Positions 27,365 through 35,937 of a stretch of DNA of 64,000 nt are shown here, piece after piece (within the stretch, counting starts at the first letter, position 1; each line of letters opens with the position of its first letter). The position numbers were made by a program, and so were the translations under genes. The DNA is from Pseudodesulfovibrio profundus (GTDB taxonomy: Bacteria > Desulfobacterota > Desulfovibrionia > Desulfovibrionales > Desulfovibrionaceae): NCBI RefSeq assembly GCF_900217235.1, contig NZ_LT907975.1:372001-436000 (forward strand). Reading direction: 5' to 3'. The notes under the pieces were generated by a model. It did no database searches and had not been told where the DNA came from. It saw nothing but the letters and a program-made list of their open reading frames with translations.

Positions 27365-28960
27365 ATGCAGAGTCTGCGCATAAGAATCATCACAACCCTG
27401 ATCGTACTGGCGATTGGACTTGGCTACATGTTGCCTTCCATTCCCGGCGTTGCAGGGTCGTCGCTCGCAAACATACTACCTGGCGACGCGGTCAATCTCG
27501 GTCTGGACCTGAAGGGTGGTATCCACCTGACTCTTGGTGTCGATATGGACACTGCCATGCAAAACAATCTTGCTCGCCTCGGTGATGATCTCAAGGCAAC
27601 TGCAAGGGACGAAGAAGTTTTTGTCTTACGTCCAACTGTTTTGTCCGACAGTCGGATTGAAATGACCCTACTCAAAGGTGACCAAAAAGATCAGTTTGAA
27701 AGTGCTGTAAACGATTACAGCCCCTTCAACGTTGAATCGACCGAGTCACTGGACGGTGGAAAAATTAAGTATATTTTAGCCGTTTCTCCCCAATACAAAG
27801 AAGAAATGACTAAGCTGACCCTGGATCAAGCCATCAAGACTATCCGTAACCGAATAGATCAATTCGGCGTGGCTGAACCAGATATCCGCAAGCAGCAGGG
27901 GAATCGTATTCAGATTCAGTTGCCTGGACTGCAGGACCCGGAAAGAGCCATTAATATCATTGGTCAGACCGCACACCTCGAGTTCAAGATGGTGGACGAT
28001 GCTGCTGATATTGAAAAAGCTCTCAAAGGGATTGTGGCTCCTGGGCGTGAGCTTTCCGTTCTCATGAACAAACTCCCTGATGGTTCTTACTCTGAAACAC
28101 CGATCGTCGTTAAGAAGGATGCCGTGTTGACAGGTGAGTACATCTCGGACGCCAAGGTCCAGTTGGACACCTGGAATCAGCCTTACGTATCCATTACATT
28201 TAATGCTCGCGGTGGAACTATTTTTGCCAACCTGACAGGTGATAACGTAAACAAGCGTATGGCCATTGTGCTGGATGGTAAAGTTTACTCAGCACCGGTC
28301 ATTCAGGAAAAGATCTCCGGCGGCCGCGCATCCATCACCGGCAACTTCACTCGTGATGAAGCCCGTGATCTCGCTGTCGTGCTTCGAGCCGGTTCTTTGC
28401 CTGCTCCTGTTGACATCCTTGAGCAGCGCTCTGTTGGCCCGTCTCTTGGACAGGAATCTATTGATAAAGGTATCATGTCCGCCATGCTTGGCATGGGTAT
28501 GGTCCTCATTTTCATGGTCATTTACTACGGCTTTGCCGGATTTGTGGCAGACGTTGTACTTTGCTTGAATATCATGTTGATTCTTGGTGGCCTCGCAGCC
28601 TTTGGAGCAACACTCACTCTGCCTGGTATTGCAGGTATCATCCTGACTATCGGTATGGCTGTTGACGCTAACGTCATTATCTTTGAACGTATCCGTGAGG
28701 AACTACGTCGAGGATTGACTGCTAGAGCCGCCATTGCCGAAGGGTACAGCAAAGCAACCCTGACCATCCTGGATGCTAACGTAACCACTGTTATTGCGGC
28801 CATTATCCTTTACCAATTCGGTACAGGCCCGGTTCGTGGTTTTGCGGTAACGCTTACGCTTGGCATTATTACATCCATGTTTACGGCTATTTTTGTGTCT
28901 CGAATCCTTTTCGATCTGTACACAAAAGGCCGTTCCGAAACCGACAAGCTGAGCATTTAA
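27365..28960 (+). CDS. secD: Protein translocase subunit SecD
   Basis: 531 residues. First membrane helix at about 7-24, 'LGLDLKGGIHLTLGVD' motif at the start of the periplasmic region, 'TIRNRIDQFGVAEPDIRKQ' in P1, then six-helix RND-like membrane part with 'RAGSLPAPVDILEQRSVGPSLGQ' (in part) and 'GMAVDANVIIFERIREELRRG'. It uses proton motive force to help complete secretion. GGGAGA precedes the ATG. secF follows 10 bp later. Confidence 0.96.
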   Translation: MQSLRIRIITTLIVLAIGLGYMLPSIPGVAGSSLANILPGDAVNLGLDLKGGIHLTLGVDMDTAMQNNLARLGDDLKATARDEEVFVLRPTVLSDSRIEMTLLKGDQKDQFESAVNDYSPFNVESTESLDGGKIKYILAVSPQYKEEMTKLTLDQAIKTIRNRIDQFGVAEPDIRKQQGNRIQIQLPGLQDPERAINIIGQTAHLEFKMVDDAADIEKALKGIVAPGRELSVLMNKLPDGSYSETPIVVKKDAVLTGEYISDAKVQLDTWNQPYVSITFNARGGTIFANLTGDNVNKRMAIVLDGKVYSAPVIQEKISGGRASITGNFTRDEARDLAVVLRAGSLPAPVDILEQRSVGPSLGQESIDKGIMSAMLGMGMVLIFMVIYYGFAGFVADVVLCLNIMLILGGLAAFGATLTLPGIAGIILTIGMAVDANVIIFERIREELRRGLTARAAIAEGYSKATLTILDANVTTVIAAIILYQFGTGPVRGFAVTLTLGIITSMFTAIFVSRILFDLYTKGRSETDKLSI

Positions 28961-28970
28961 GGGGACGATC

Positions 28971-30044
28971 ATGGGACTTCAATTAATCAAATCAAATACG
29001 CAAGTCGATTTTATCGGCTTGAAGAAGATCGCGTTCGTTGTTTCAGCGATTGTCATTTTGGCAGGCCTAGGGTCACTTCTCATTAAAGGTGGCCCCAAAT
29101 ACGGTATCGACTTTGCCGGTGGTATGATTGTTCAAGTCAAGGCTGATAAGGCCAACGATGTAAACGTCATAAAAGAAGCCATGAATGATGTGGATCTTCC
29201 CGGAATGGTCGTACAGACATTGGGCCTCGAGGGTGATCATGAATACCTGATTCGTACATCAAGCTCTAATATCTCTTCTCAGGAAGTCAGAACGAAAGTT
29301 TCTGACGCTCTGACCGGAGATCTGGGAGCCGATGGCTTCGAGATTCAACGCCTGGAAATGGTCGGCCCCAAGGTCGGTGCAGACCTCAGAGCTAAAGCCC
29401 TTGAGGCTTTGTTCTACGCTGTACTGATCATTGCCGTGTACATCTCAGGCCGCTTTGAACAGCGTTGGACTGCTGCTGGAATTATGGCTGCTGCACTTGG
29501 TGGAACCATTTATGGTGTCGGTCTGACCGGTTTGGATATGGGCTGGCTCATCGTCGTTGCCATGGCTGTCACCATCGGCCTTTGTTGGTATCTCAAGCTC
29601 AATTATGCGCTCGGTGCCGTCGCCGCTTTAATTCATGATGTGACTATCACAGTTGGTATCTTCTCGATTCTTGGAAAAGAGTTCGATTTGACCATTATTG
29701 CGGCGTTGCTGACGATTATTGGTTACTCGCTCAACGATACCATCATCGTATTTGATCGTATCCGCGAAAACAACCTCGCCCGAAAGAACACCGAGTCCTT
29801 CGGTGCTGTCATCAACCGCTCAATCAACCAGACCCTGTCGCGTACAATCATGACTTCATTGACGACATTGCTTGTTGTCGCTTGTCTGTACGTACTTGGT
29901 GGAGCCGTTATTCACGACTTCGCTCTGGCACTTCTGATTGGTGTATTTGTTGGTACTTATTCTTCAATCTTTGTCGCGAGCCCGATCCTCTTGGGATTTG
30001 GCCCCAGCGCCATGCCAGAAGAAGAGGAAGCCGTCGAAGCGTAA
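28971..30044 (+). CDS. secF: Protein translocase subunit SecF
   Basis: 357 residues. 'YGIDFAGGMIVQVK' follows the first membrane helix, and the C-terminal membrane part has 'IGYSLNDTIIVFDRIRENN' and 'SRTIMTSLTTLLVV', the SecF signatures. It forms a complex with SecD. One feature is longer than usual: an apparent extra hydrophobic stretch (about 140-210) between the periplasmic part and the conserved helices, with 'FEQRWTAAGIMAAALGG' and 'LKLNYALGAVAALIHDVTITVG'. Confidence 0.95.
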   Translation: MGLQLIKSNTQVDFIGLKKIAFVVSAIVILAGLGSLLIKGGPKYGIDFAGGMIVQVKADKANDVNVIKEAMNDVDLPGMVVQTLGLEGDHEYLIRTSSSNISSQEVRTKVSDALTGDLGADGFEIQRLEMVGPKVGADLRAKALEALFYAVLIIAVYISGRFEQRWTAAGIMAAALGGTIYGVGLTGLDMGWLIVVAMAVTIGLCWYLKLNYALGAVAALIHDVTITVGIFSILGKEFDLTIIAALLTIIGYSLNDTIIVFDRIRENNLARKNTESFGAVINRSINQTLSRTIMTSLTTLLVVACLYVLGGAVIHDFALALLIGVFVGTYSSIFVASPILLGFGPSAMPEEEEAVEA

Positions 30045-30064
30045 CCGATTAGAAACTAAAATAA

Positions 30065-30103
30065 TAAAAAAGGGGAAGGACTAGCTGTCCTTCCCCTTTT
30101 TTT
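30065..30103 (+). terminator. Intrinsic terminator after secF
   Basis: AAAAAGGGGAAGGAC/GTCCTTCCCCTTTTT, a perfect 15-bp stem with a 5-base loop and seven T at the end. Confidence 0.92.
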
Positions 30104-30117
30104 GTTAAGTAGCCATC

Positions 30118-30789
30118 ATGAAACATTCAATTACTGCTTTGTTGGTTATGGTCTTCATTACAGGTGCTGGTTGTGCATCTCGTTCAACAACTGATGTGCA
30201 ATATCCTGTTAATTTGCAGGAAAATCTTTTTAATGTTGCTCGATATTACGAAAAGGGCGCTTACATGAGGGATGTGAAATTAGTTGCTGCAGAAGCAGAT
30301 GATTATATTGCCAGATCCCTTAAAAATAAAAAGTATATCCGGCCAGCTATTATTTTCGATATTGATGAGACTCTTTTGAATAATCAACCCATGTATCAAA
30401 AGACAGGCTATAGATTTATTCCAAGCGTATGGAAGAGATGGGTTGATTCTGCCGAAATCCCCGCTGTTGAACCGATACTGAAGTTGTATTTGAAATACGT
30501 TGATGGTGTGGATATCTTTATTGTCACTGGCAGAAATGTTTTTCAACGAGCTCAGACCATGCGCAACCTCGAAAAAAGAGGCATACATGGAGCAACAATG
30601 GTTTTCTTCAAAGAAGCCTGGGATAAGGATTTGACAGCGCTTGAGCACAAAACCAAAGTAGTTCAGCAATTGGTTGAGAAAGAAGGGTATGAGGTGATAG
30701 CCAATATAGGAGATCAAAGCTCTGACTTCGGCGCTACTATCCAGGGAGCTAATTTTAAGCTCCCTAACTATCTATACATATCAAGATAG
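30118..30789 (+). CDS. HAD-superfamily class B/IIIB acid phosphatase, secreted
   Basis: 223 residues. The N-terminus is a signal sequence ending 'ITGAGCASRS'; the Cys suggests a lipoprotein, although the -3 residue is Gly rather than the usual Leu. HAD motifs: 'AIIFDIDETLLNNQPMY' (nucleophile Asp in DxDET), 'IFIVTGRN' (motif II Thr), a Lys in the 'EHKTKVVQQL' region, and 'IGDQSSDFGA' (acidic motif). Relatives (e(P4)/class B acid phosphatases) remove phosphate from nucleotides outside the cytoplasm. It stands alone between the secF terminator and the convergent adk. Confidence 0.85.
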   Translation: MKHSITALLVMVFITGAGCASRSTTDVQYPVNLQENLFNVARYYEKGAYMRDVKLVAAEADDYIARSLKNKKYIRPAIIFDIDETLLNNQPMYQKTGYRFIPSVWKRWVDSAEIPAVEPILKLYLKYVDGVDIFIVTGRNVFQRAQTMRNLEKRGIHGATMVFFKEAWDKDLTALEHKTKVVQQLVEKEGYEVIANIGDQSSDFGATIQGANFKLPNYLYISR

Positions 30790-30798
30790 TAGACACAC

Positions 30799-30835
30799 AA
30801 AAAAAAGCCCTGCCAACAGATGTCGGCAGGGCTGT
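30799..30835 (-). terminator. Intrinsic terminator after adk
   Basis: AGCCCTGCC and GGCAGGGCT arms around a 10-base loop, with eight T on the minus strand. It may also slow plus-strand transcription from the phosphatase gene, but that side has no T run. Confidence 0.85.
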
Positions 30836-30856
30836 ATCATTCTCTACTGAGAAATA

Positions 30857-31522
30857 CTAATCAAGCTGGCTGATCAGGTATTCCTTGATGGTGTCGATGG
30901 AATCTTCGCCATTCAGTTCGATGAATTTGTATTCTGCGCCTTCCATGTTCTTGTAGAAGTTGCAGGCAGCCATGGTGCCGGTTTCCTCATCGTAGTAGAT
31001 GTCGTGGCGCTTGTTGATGGCTTCTTCGTCCTGGTCATCTTCACGTGCGGACAGTTCTCCACCACATACGCGGCACTTGTCACCGTCAGGTGCGATAACC
31101 GGGATACCAACGTTGTTGGGGTGGTTCGGGTTGTTGGCGCAGAGGCGGCGACCCATGATGCGAGCCTTGGCGATTTCGCGAGGCAGCTTGATCTCGATGA
31201 CGTAGTCGAGCTTTACGCCGTCTTTCTGAAGGGCTTCCCACAGCTTTTCACCCTGAACGAGGGAACGGGGGAAACCGTCGAGCAGCCAACCTTCATTGGA
31301 GCCGGAGAGGACATCAAGAACCATGGGAATGGTGATATCGTCAGGAACGAGCTCGCCCTTGTTGATGAATTCTTTGGCCTTCAGACCAAGTTCGGTACCG
31401 CCGCCGATGTGTTTGCGGAAGATAGCACCGGACTCAATGTGATCCAGATTGTACTTGTCCTTGGCGATGTCGCCTTGGGTGCCTTTACCGGAGCCGTTGG
31501 GGCCAAAAATAAGAATATTCAT
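30857..31522 (-). CDS. adk: Adenylate kinase
   Basis: 221 residues. P-loop 'IFGPNGSGKGTQ' at residues 5-16, AMP-binding 'ESGAIFRKHI' and 'LLDGFPRSLVQGEKL', and a LID segment. The LID is longer than usual, with 'CRVCGG' and an additional upstream Cys ('RRLCANNPNHPN'), perhaps binding a metal. It balances ATP, ADP and AMP. The ATG has AGGAGG upstream. tilS lies upstream on the same strand with a 94-bp gap. Confidence 0.94.
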   Translation of the reverse strand: MNILIFGPNGSGKGTQGDIAKDKYNLDHIESGAIFRKHIGGGTELGLKAKEFINKGELVPDDITIPMVLDVLSGSNEGWLLDGFPRSLVQGEKLWEALQKDGVKLDYVIEIKLPREIAKARIMGRRLCANNPNHPNNVGIPVIAPDGDKCRVCGGELSAREDDQDEEAINKRHDIYYDEETGTMAACNFYKNMEGAEYKFIELNGEDSIDTIKEYLISQLD

Positions 31523-31617
31523 AATACTCCTCCTGATGATATGAGTGAAACACCATACGGATGTTTCGGCACATTGTGCAAAAGATCACATGCTCTTATA
31601 ACGGCACGTTGAGGAAG

Positions 31618-32628
31618 TCAATGCTTGGTAGAGAAAAGGACACCAGAATGGGTAATAGTCGCTGTTTTTTCACCTGGGAACTGGAAAACTGCGCCTGTCT
31701 TCTTTTCAATCCATGCTTCATCAAGCTTGAAAAGGGTATGCGCCAACGCCTGACCAGGACCTAAATCATCGAGAGAGCGCTTGTATAAGCGTAGGCGCAG
31801 AGCTAGATGGCTATCTTTCAAGAGATCATTACTCAACTCCTGATCTGCTTCAGAAGTTTTAACAGTCCAATAATCCTGCTCAATTTGACCAATCTTCCAA
31901 AGTCGTGCGACAGACTCTCTAAAATTGGGATTTTCGTTGAGCACCAATGGCATCAAGTTATTTCGCACACGATTGCGAGTCCAGGATGTGTCCTGATTGG
32001 TTTCGTCTTCACACCACGAGATCGTGAGGTACTTCACAAATGCGATCAGGGTTGATTTCGGAAGAGTCAGGAAAGGGCGAATAATCTGACGCTTGGGATC
32101 ATAGCCTGTCATTCCAGATAATCCTGGCCAGCCAGTTCCCCTGATAAGACGCATGAGTACATCTTCTGATAGGTCATCGAGATGATGGCCCAAGGCTACA
32201 TAATTAGCACCTTCAGAGGTTCTTACGTTCTCAAAAAGCGTATATCGTGCAAGCCTTCCTGCTTCCTCAATACCAATACTATTTTCTTGCGCCAAGCGAG
32301 AAACATTTTCTGATTTGACGATGCACGGTACTTTCAGGTGTGAAGATAATTTATCGACCCAAGCAGCATCATGGGCTGCACTATCGCGCAGCTCATGATT
32401 TAGATGGACAGTAGTGACCTCAAAGTTGTTACGGGAAGAAAGATAATGAAGAGCGAGTAGCAAGGCTGTCGAATCAACACCACCAGAGACACCGACTACA
32501 AGCCGCTTGCCTTCAAGTGTGACCCCCAACTCACGTGATATGAAGCGCTCTACATAAAGGCAGAAATGTGCCCATTTAGGCAAAAGGTCTTGCAGGGAAG
32601 GGGGAATATCATCGAAAGTCGCTTTCAT
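31618..32628 (-). CDS. tilS: tRNA(Ile)-lysidine synthase
   Basis: 336 residues from the ATG at 32628, which lies 1 bp after the previous stop; the frame extends upstream to 32676 but that part overlaps the neighbour. The PP-loop ATP site 'GVSGGVDSTALLLAL' (residues 46-60), 'LNHELRDSAAHD' and 'LGHHLDDLSEDVLMRLIRGTG' are TilS signatures. It modifies C34 of the CAU-anticodon isoleucine tRNA to lysidine. It is shorter than E. coli TilS and lacks most of the C-terminal domains, as in many bacteria. Confidence 0.92.
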   Translation of the reverse strand: MKATFDDIPPSLQDLLPKWAHFCLYVERFISRELGVTLEGKRLVVGVSGGVDSTALLLALHYLSSRNNFEVTTVHLNHELRDSAAHDAAWVDKLSSHLKVPCIVKSENVSRLAQENSIGIEEAGRLARYTLFENVRTSEGANYVALGHHLDDLSEDVLMRLIRGTGWPGLSGMTGYDPKRQIIRPFLTLPKSTLIAFVKYLTISWCEDETNQDTSWTRNRVRNNLMPLVLNENPNFRESVARLWKIGQIEQDYWTVKTSEADQELSNDLLKDSHLALRLRLYKRSLDDLGPGQALAHTLFKLDEAWIEKKTGAVFQFPGEKTATITHSGVLFSTKH

Positions 32629-32629
32629 T

Positions 32630-32986
32630 CTAAATGGAAATTTCCAGCTCATCCAGGAACTGGTCCAAATATTCAATCATATGCTTACGCTGTTCAGGAG
32701 TTGCATAATTGACGCAAGAACACCGGATTTTATTTCTGGCACGTGTCAAAAGCTCTAGTTTGAGTTGAAACTCGGACATCTCAGAAGCACCATCAACCAC
32801 TTCGAGAGCCATGAAATATGGACCACATTCGTCCTTGTGATCAATCTGTTCTTTCTGGAGAAGATCATCAGGCAAAGGAAGGTAATAGATACCTTCAAGA
32901 GGTCCTCTCAGCTCCATATCATCGAAGGCTTTTTTTACTTTTTGAACGTCAGCTTCCACCAAGTCTTCAATAAGATACGATCGCAT
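32630..32986 (-). CDS. Conserved hypothetical protein (118 aa)
   Basis: Soluble protein with no signal or membrane segment. The first half reads 'MRSYLIEDLVEADVQKVKKA', the second has a Cys pair in 'NKIRCSCVNYATPEQRKHM'. No family was recognised. It is translationally coupled on the upstream side with hemA (TAATG overlap), and tilS starts 1 bp after its stop, so it is a real operon member. A role linked to tRNA or tetrapyrrole metabolism is only suggested by position. Confidence 0.75.
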   Translation of the reverse strand: MRSYLIEDLVEADVQKVKKAFDDMELRGPLEGIYYLPLPDDLLQKEQIDHKDECGPYFMALEVVDGASEMSEFQLKLELLTRARNKIRCSCVNYATPEQRKHMIEYLDQFLDELEISI

Positions 32987-34359
32987 TATTGTTCCTTATT
33001 CTTAGATACGTCTATTAGACTGTCGATGTCTTCAGGGCTACAGGTCTTCATTTTTCTGTCGATATGCGCGGTGCTGGGAACGTCTTCATCATCAAGGTTG
33101 AACATCCTTCGCGCCAAGTCGATAAAACGTTCCGCAGAGCCTTCTTCCTGTGTGCGTCGCTTCAAGAAGCATATGGGCTCATGAAGACATTTTCTTCCAA
33201 CCGATAAAACAAGTGTCTCCAGGGCTTTGTGTGTTCGATCATCTACCGGCCCTATCTTCTTGAGAGTTTTGGCCAACTCTCTCATGGCGACTTCTTCGTT
33301 CTTGTCAACCAAATCGACAATTGTTGGTTGTAATTCGAGAGAGTTCAACCAGTTGCTGAAAGTGCCTGTTTCGGCTTCAACTACCGCCCGAGCTTTTGCA
33401 GCTTCTTCCTGTCGTTGAGCCATGTTGTCCTCTACGACTTCTTTTAAGTCATCAATATCGTAGAGGTAAACGTTATCAAGTTGGTTGATATTCGGATCTA
33501 TGTCTCGGGGAACGGCAATATCGATAAAAAACATAGGCTTATTCTTCCTACGTTTAAGAACGGCTTTGACGTCTTTAGCCTTGATAACAGAAACAGGGGA
33601 ACCGGTAGAGCTGATCACGATATCAACTTCATGCAGCCGGTCAGCCATGTTTTCTATCTGAATGGGTTCACCATTCAAGGATTTGGCTAATTCCTTGGCT
33701 CTGGAAAGCGTTCTATTCGCTATGATGATATCCTGAACGCCATTCTGTAACAGGTGAGTAGCTGCCAATTCAGCCATTTCACCAGCCCCGACGAGCATCG
33801 CTTTCGTTCCCTCAAGGTTACCAAAAATCTTTTTAGCGAGTTCGACAGCAGCAAAACTGATCGAAACTGCGCTTGAAGCGATCGCAGTTTCAGTACGCAC
33901 ACGTTTGGCAACCGAAAACGACTTGTGCAGCATTCGATTAATGATTGTTTTTGCTGCGCCTTCTTCGACAGCCTTTCTGTATGCATCTTTAAGCTGACCA
34001 AGGATTTGCGGCTCACCCATAACCATGGAATCCAAGCTGCACGCAACTGTGAAAAGATGTTTAACAGCATCCAGGTCAGTGTACTGGTATGTATTTTCGA
34101 CCAGCAGGGAAGGAGAGCCCCCACAAATCCCAGCCCAATACTCTATGATCGAGTCCAGAGCCTCACGCTCGGAAACGCGTTTGGCAATGGCGATAATTTC
34201 CACGCGATTACATGTTGAAAGGCACAGACATTCCACTACTGGACAGTGTGCAAGGAGTCCTTTTTCAACGCTTTCAACATCGGTAAGCGCAAATTTTTCG
34301 CGAACATCAACGCCTGCAGTTCGATGGTTGAGTCCTATAAGTATAATTTTTCTGTTCAT
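32986..34359 (-). CDS. hemA: Glutamyl-tRNA reductase
   Basis: 457 residues from the ATG at 34359, which overlaps the upstream stop as ATGA. 'LIGLNHRTAGVDVREKF' opens the catalytic domain, with the nucleophile Cys50 in 'CLSTCNRVEI', then 'MVMGEPQILGQLKDAY', the NADPH-binding 'AMLVGAGEMAELAATHL' and the C-terminal dimerisation helices. It makes glutamate-1-semialdehyde from glutamyl-tRNA, the first committed step in tetrapyrrole synthesis. It lies in one operon with the dehydrogenase and CcsA-like genes. Confidence 0.96.
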   Translation of the reverse strand: MNRKIILIGLNHRTAGVDVREKFALTDVESVEKGLLAHCPVVECLCLSTCNRVEIIAIAKRVSEREALDSIIEYWAGICGGSPSLLVENTYQYTDLDAVKHLFTVACSLDSMVMGEPQILGQLKDAYRKAVEEGAAKTIINRMLHKSFSVAKRVRTETAIASSAVSISFAAVELAKKIFGNLEGTKAMLVGAGEMAELAATHLLQNGVQDIIIANRTLSRAKELAKSLNGEPIQIENMADRLHEVDIVISSTGSPVSVIKAKDVKAVLKRRKNKPMFFIDIAVPRDIDPNINQLDNVYLYDIDDLKEVVEDNMAQRQEEAAKARAVVEAETGTFSNWLNSLELQPTIVDLVDKNEEVAMRELAKTLKKIGPVDDRTHKALETLVLSVGRKCLHEPICFLKRRTQEEGSAERFIDLARRMFNLDDEDVPSTAHIDRKMKTCSPEDIDSLIDVSKNKEQ

Positions 34360-35168
34360 GGCAGAGCCTTGAAAGTAATCGTGTGGTGAATAAGAGAAAT
34401 ACACATACCGATGAAGACCCATATGGTCAGTATCGCCGGCTTACGGCCTCTCCAGCCGATGACAAGCCGCTGGTGAAAGAGAAAAGCGAAAAGGAACCAG
34501 ACTGCCAGGGAGACTATCTTCATGGCATCCCATGCATACGTCTTGTCAGGAGCAATCCAGTACCAGAAGATTGTTGAGAAAAGTCCCAGTGTATACAATG
34601 GGAATCCATATGATACAGCCAGGCTATTGACTCTATCGAATTTATCCAACGATGGGATATCCTTCCCCATGCTCGCTAATCCGGCCTTAGTCTTGAGCTT
34701 TCTGTTGTAATGGAGAAATGCAGCGCCAGCACCAAAGGCCATGATCAGCATTCCCATTGTGATGATGAGCGTTCCGATATGCAGCCCAAAGAACAATGCT
34801 GTCAGTTCAGGCGGCATGATGACGACAATGCCGTCCAGTGCCATGGATGTAACAAAAAGGAGCAGCGCCAAAGGAAGGGCGGTTATAGCCAGAAATTCCA
34901 GACGCAATCGCCACCAGAGGAAAAAGTATACACCCAGCACAGCCCAGGCGAGGATGTTGAAATAGAACTTTCCTGAAAGAATGGCTGCCGAATCTGTCAA
35001 AAGAATCGCAGCAAGATCTACAGTATTGAGGGTGAAACCGGCAACAGCTACCCAGACAGCAATCTTTTTCAATCGATCATTGGCTGTGCAGACACCTGTC
35101 AAAAACAACAACGTGCCTAAGCTGTAAATCATTATGATGAGGATGTGCATAATCTCAAATAAGCCCAT
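34356..35168 (-). CDS. Cytochrome c assembly/HemX-like membrane protein (CcsA family)
   Basis: 270 residues, about eight membrane helices with little outside. The family features are 'WWRLRLEFLAITALPLALLL', 'FFGLHIGTLIITMGMLIMAFGAG' (in part) and 'YAWDAMKIVSLAVWFLFAFL'. His residues on the outer side ('LHIGT', 'FLFHQRL') could bind heme. It is the hemA partner often called HemX; its job is either stabilising HemA or heme handling for c-type cytochromes, and the sequence cannot decide. It overlaps hemA by 4 bp and the upstream gene by 14 bp. Confidence 0.85.
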   Translation of the reverse strand: MGLFEIMHILIIMIYSLGTLLFLTGVCTANDRLKKIAVWVAVAGFTLNTVDLAAILLTDSAAILSGKFYFNILAWAVLGVYFFLWWRLRLEFLAITALPLALLLFVTSMALDGIVVIMPPELTALFFGLHIGTLIITMGMLIMAFGAGAAFLHYNRKLKTKAGLASMGKDIPSLDKFDRVNSLAVSYGFPLYTLGLFSTIFWYWIAPDKTYAWDAMKIVSLAVWFLFAFLFHQRLVIGWRGRKPAILTIWVFIGMCISLIHHTITFKALP

Positions 35169-35832
35169 CGAGTAACTCCGGAATGTTTACATATAAAGAC
35201 TGCGGCAAAGATTCTTCAAGTATTTCCCGGGCGGCGTCAAGGTCATGTTTACCTAGAGCCTGCAGAAGATTGGAATTGACCAATTCTCGAAATACAGTGG
35301 TGTTATCCTGCGTATCCATTCCCAATTCAAGTAGAAGGGGACGAATTCTCCCCATAAGTGTGAGCATCTGGGCGTATTCATCACCGAATTTCTCCTGCAA
35401 CTCACGACGTATGCGACGCGCCATGGCCGGGCTTTTTCCTGCCGTGGACATGGCCATGGTTAAATCACCGCGCTTGAAGGTAGCCGGAACTATAAAGCTG
35501 CTTTTCTCAGGCTGATCAGCAATATTGCATAGAATTTCACGGTCTTCACATAGCTGGCTGATCCAGCCGTTGACTTGCTGATTAGAAGTACAAGCCATTA
35601 CTAAAAACTTACCATCAAGGTCGCTTTCTTTAAATTCACGACTTTCGAACTGTACATTCCCCATATCCAGGATGGATTTTAATCCAGAAACTGCTGCGCT
35701 GGTATCAAGAATTAAGACGGATTTTGCTCCGGCTTCAAGGAGGGATTGACTCTTACGTTTTCCAACCTCACCAGCCCCAACGACCAAGCAGTCCTTATTT
35801 TTCAGATTTACGAAAATCGGGTAATAACGCAT
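35155..35832 (-). CDS. Precorrin-2 dehydrogenase/sirohydrochlorin ferrochelatase (siroheme synthase N-domain)
   Basis: 225 residues. 'YPIFVNLKNKDCLVVGAGEVGKRK' (in part) gives the NAD-binding Rossmann motif (residues about 16-27), and 'ATFKRGDLTMAMSTAGKSPAMARRIRRELQ' (in part) is the family signature of the CysG N-domain (Ser-Thr-x-Gly-x-x-Pro). There is no methyltransferase domain. It converts precorrin-2 to sirohydrochlorin and possibly siroheme. In sulfate reducers siroheme serves dissimilatory sulfite reductase and the siroheme-based heme route, which fits its operon with hemA. Confidence 0.92.
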   Translation of the reverse strand: MRYYPIFVNLKNKDCLVVGAGEVGKRKSQSLLEAGAKSVLILDTSAAVSGLKSILDMGNVQFESREFKESDLDGKFLVMACTSNQQVNGWISQLCEDREILCNIADQPEKSSFIVPATFKRGDLTMAMSTAGKSPAMARRIRRELQEKFGDEYAQMLTLMGRIRPLLLELGMDTQDNTTVFRELVNSNLLQALGKHDLDAAREILEESLPQSLYVNIPELLDGLI

Positions 35833-35937
35833 GCCTCTTGATACCGGATGAATAGGCGCATGTAAAACATGAATTGCCTACTTCTTGCAATATCATCCAG
35901 ACTTGCGTTAACTAATTGACATCAACACCGAATCCAA

